Made by a program: the position numbers and the translations under genes
The notes under the pieces: model-generated
Seen by the model: the letters and a program-made list of their open reading frames with translations, nothing else
Told to the model about the DNA's origin: nothing
Database searches by the model: none
Shown here: positions 35,973 to 36,433 of the stretch, piece after piece
Layout of the letters: each line of letters begins with the position of its first letter
Numbering within the stretch: the first letter of the stretch is position 1
Origin: Oscillospiraceae bacterium
Lineage (GTDB): Bacteria > Bacillota > Clostridia > Oscillospirales > Oscillospiraceae
Direction of reading: 5' to 3'
Length of the DNA: 36,433 bases
NCBI GenBank assembly: GCA_017398685.1
Contig: JAFQFH010000074.1
Coordinates: 1 to 36,433 of the forward strand

Positions 35973-36433
35973 TTATCTCTCTAATGAATTCACAAATCCG
36001 ACTATTTCCTCACACATTTCATTGCTCTTAAAATGGTGAATGTAATGCCCGCAGTCATAACGAATCAACTTGGCATTTTGAATTGCTGCAAATTCTTTCT
36101 GTGCCGCAGACCAATATCCCTGTGTTTGTTGCCCATTTGACGAAAACAGTAAGATTGGACATTTTGTGTATCCTACTTTTTCTACAATACTTACATTGCT
36201 TAAAATTTCTTTGGATTCCTTGATGCAGCAGATGTTAAATGCATTTCTCTTTCTCAGAAGTTTGTGCTGCTTGATTTCTGATTTCGTCAAACAACGATTG
36301 CTTAACGGACATAGCAATCCCTGTAGTTTATATTTTGTTGCAAACTTCATCAATCTTATCTTCTTTTCGACCTTTTCGTCAGTCCATGCGCTATAAGTCA
36401 AAGGTGTACACATATCATTTCCGATTATTGCCA
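35973..36433 (-). CDS. Alpha/beta hydrolase, C-terminal part (truncated by the window)
   Basis: The frame stays open to the right edge (GCA ATA ATC GGA AAT GAT before ATG 36413), so this is the C-terminal portion of a longer protein. The readable part includes DMCTPLTYSAWTDEKVEKK, KCPILLFSSNGQQTQGYWSA, where a catalytic Asp usually follows the strand PILLF, and LIRYDCGHYIHHFKSNEMCEEI with the catalytic His in CGHYIHHF. The layout is that of the alpha/beta hydrolase fold. The substrate cannot be judged from the visible part. The sequence is AT-rich like the two preceding genes. Confidence 0.75.
   Translation of the reverse strand, partial: AIIGNDMCTPLTYSAWTDEKVEKKIRLMKFATKYKLQGLLCPLSNRCLTKSEIKQHKLLRKRNAFNICCIKESKEILSNVSIVEKVGYTKCPILLFSSNGQQTQGYWSAAQKEFAAIQNAKLIRYDCGHYIHHFKSNEMCEEIVGFVNSLER

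Noticed and set aside
35771-36039. Plus-strand frames with SKIRDFCHLPRQREAL
   Set aside because: This string comes from translating the dispersed palindromic repeat and has no gene support.

Overview
The window looks like chromosomal DNA of a gut-type Clostridia bacterium, probably Oscillospiraceae/Ruminococcaceae; this is inferred from protein style, near-50 % GC, strong AGGAGG ribosome binding sites, TATAAT/TTGACA promoters and palindromic intergenic repeats of the kind common in that group. No rRNA operon, CRISPR array, prophage or complete insertion sequence was seen. Most of the window is core metabolism; the accessory material is a giant surface protein, an ArsR/permease cassette and an AT-richer right end.

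Layout. 1-3836 (minus): start of rpoC and complete rpoB with its own promoter. 4113-5327 (plus): membrane glycosyltransferase-like protein behind a leader terminator. 5436-5520: tRNA-Leu(GAG), followed by a 170-bp patch carrying copies of the tRNA 3' end. 5834-7629 (minus): ArsR regulator, YraQ/ArsP-type permease and small redox protein, bounded by similar sequence on both sides. 7766-8185 (minus): small membrane protein. 8302-12094 (minus): thiamine-salvage operon (thiamine-binding protein, ThiX, ThiY, ThiZ, thiamine pyrophosphokinase) under two tandem TPP riboswitches. 12296-14094 (plus): GNAT acetyltransferase with a structured leader, a molbindin, a VOC protein and a Lar-like zinc ribbon. 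14145-14759: ribbon-helix-helix regulator and a divergent unknown gene around AAGTACAT operator boxes. 14844-16763 (plus): glycogen branching enzyme. 16821-26381 (minus): a 3186-residue cell-wall-anchored protein built from a three-and-a-half-fold super-repeat of Cna_B/SpaA domains. 26728-29224: threonine dehydratase and serine hydroxymethyltransferase, convergent. 29312-32634 (minus): aldose 1-epimerase and an unusual solute-binding lipoprotein. 32900-34249 (plus): glutamate dehydrogenase. 34399-36433: XRE-membrane regulator, a DUF559 nuclease-like gene framed by inverted palindromic repeats, and a partial alpha/beta hydrolase.

How the parts work together. The thi operon is the clearest system: TPP in the cell would switch off import of thiamine precursor and its pyrophosphorylation through two near-identical riboswitches, the first followed by an intrinsic terminator. 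The ArsR, permease and redox genes read as one metalloid-type resistance operon. IlvA, GlyA and GdhA are amino-acid enzymes of nitrogen and one-carbon metabolism.

The best candidates for something undescribed are the repeat-framed DUF559 unit (35440-35895), whose repeats supply the gene's ribosome binding site and its last codons; the tRNA-Leu-derived repeat patch (5498-5736); the pseudoknotted leader of the GNAT gene (12178-12296); and the ABCD-ABCD-ABCD-CD surface protein with a Cys/His-rich head. All functional names are by reading the sequence; no database search was possible.
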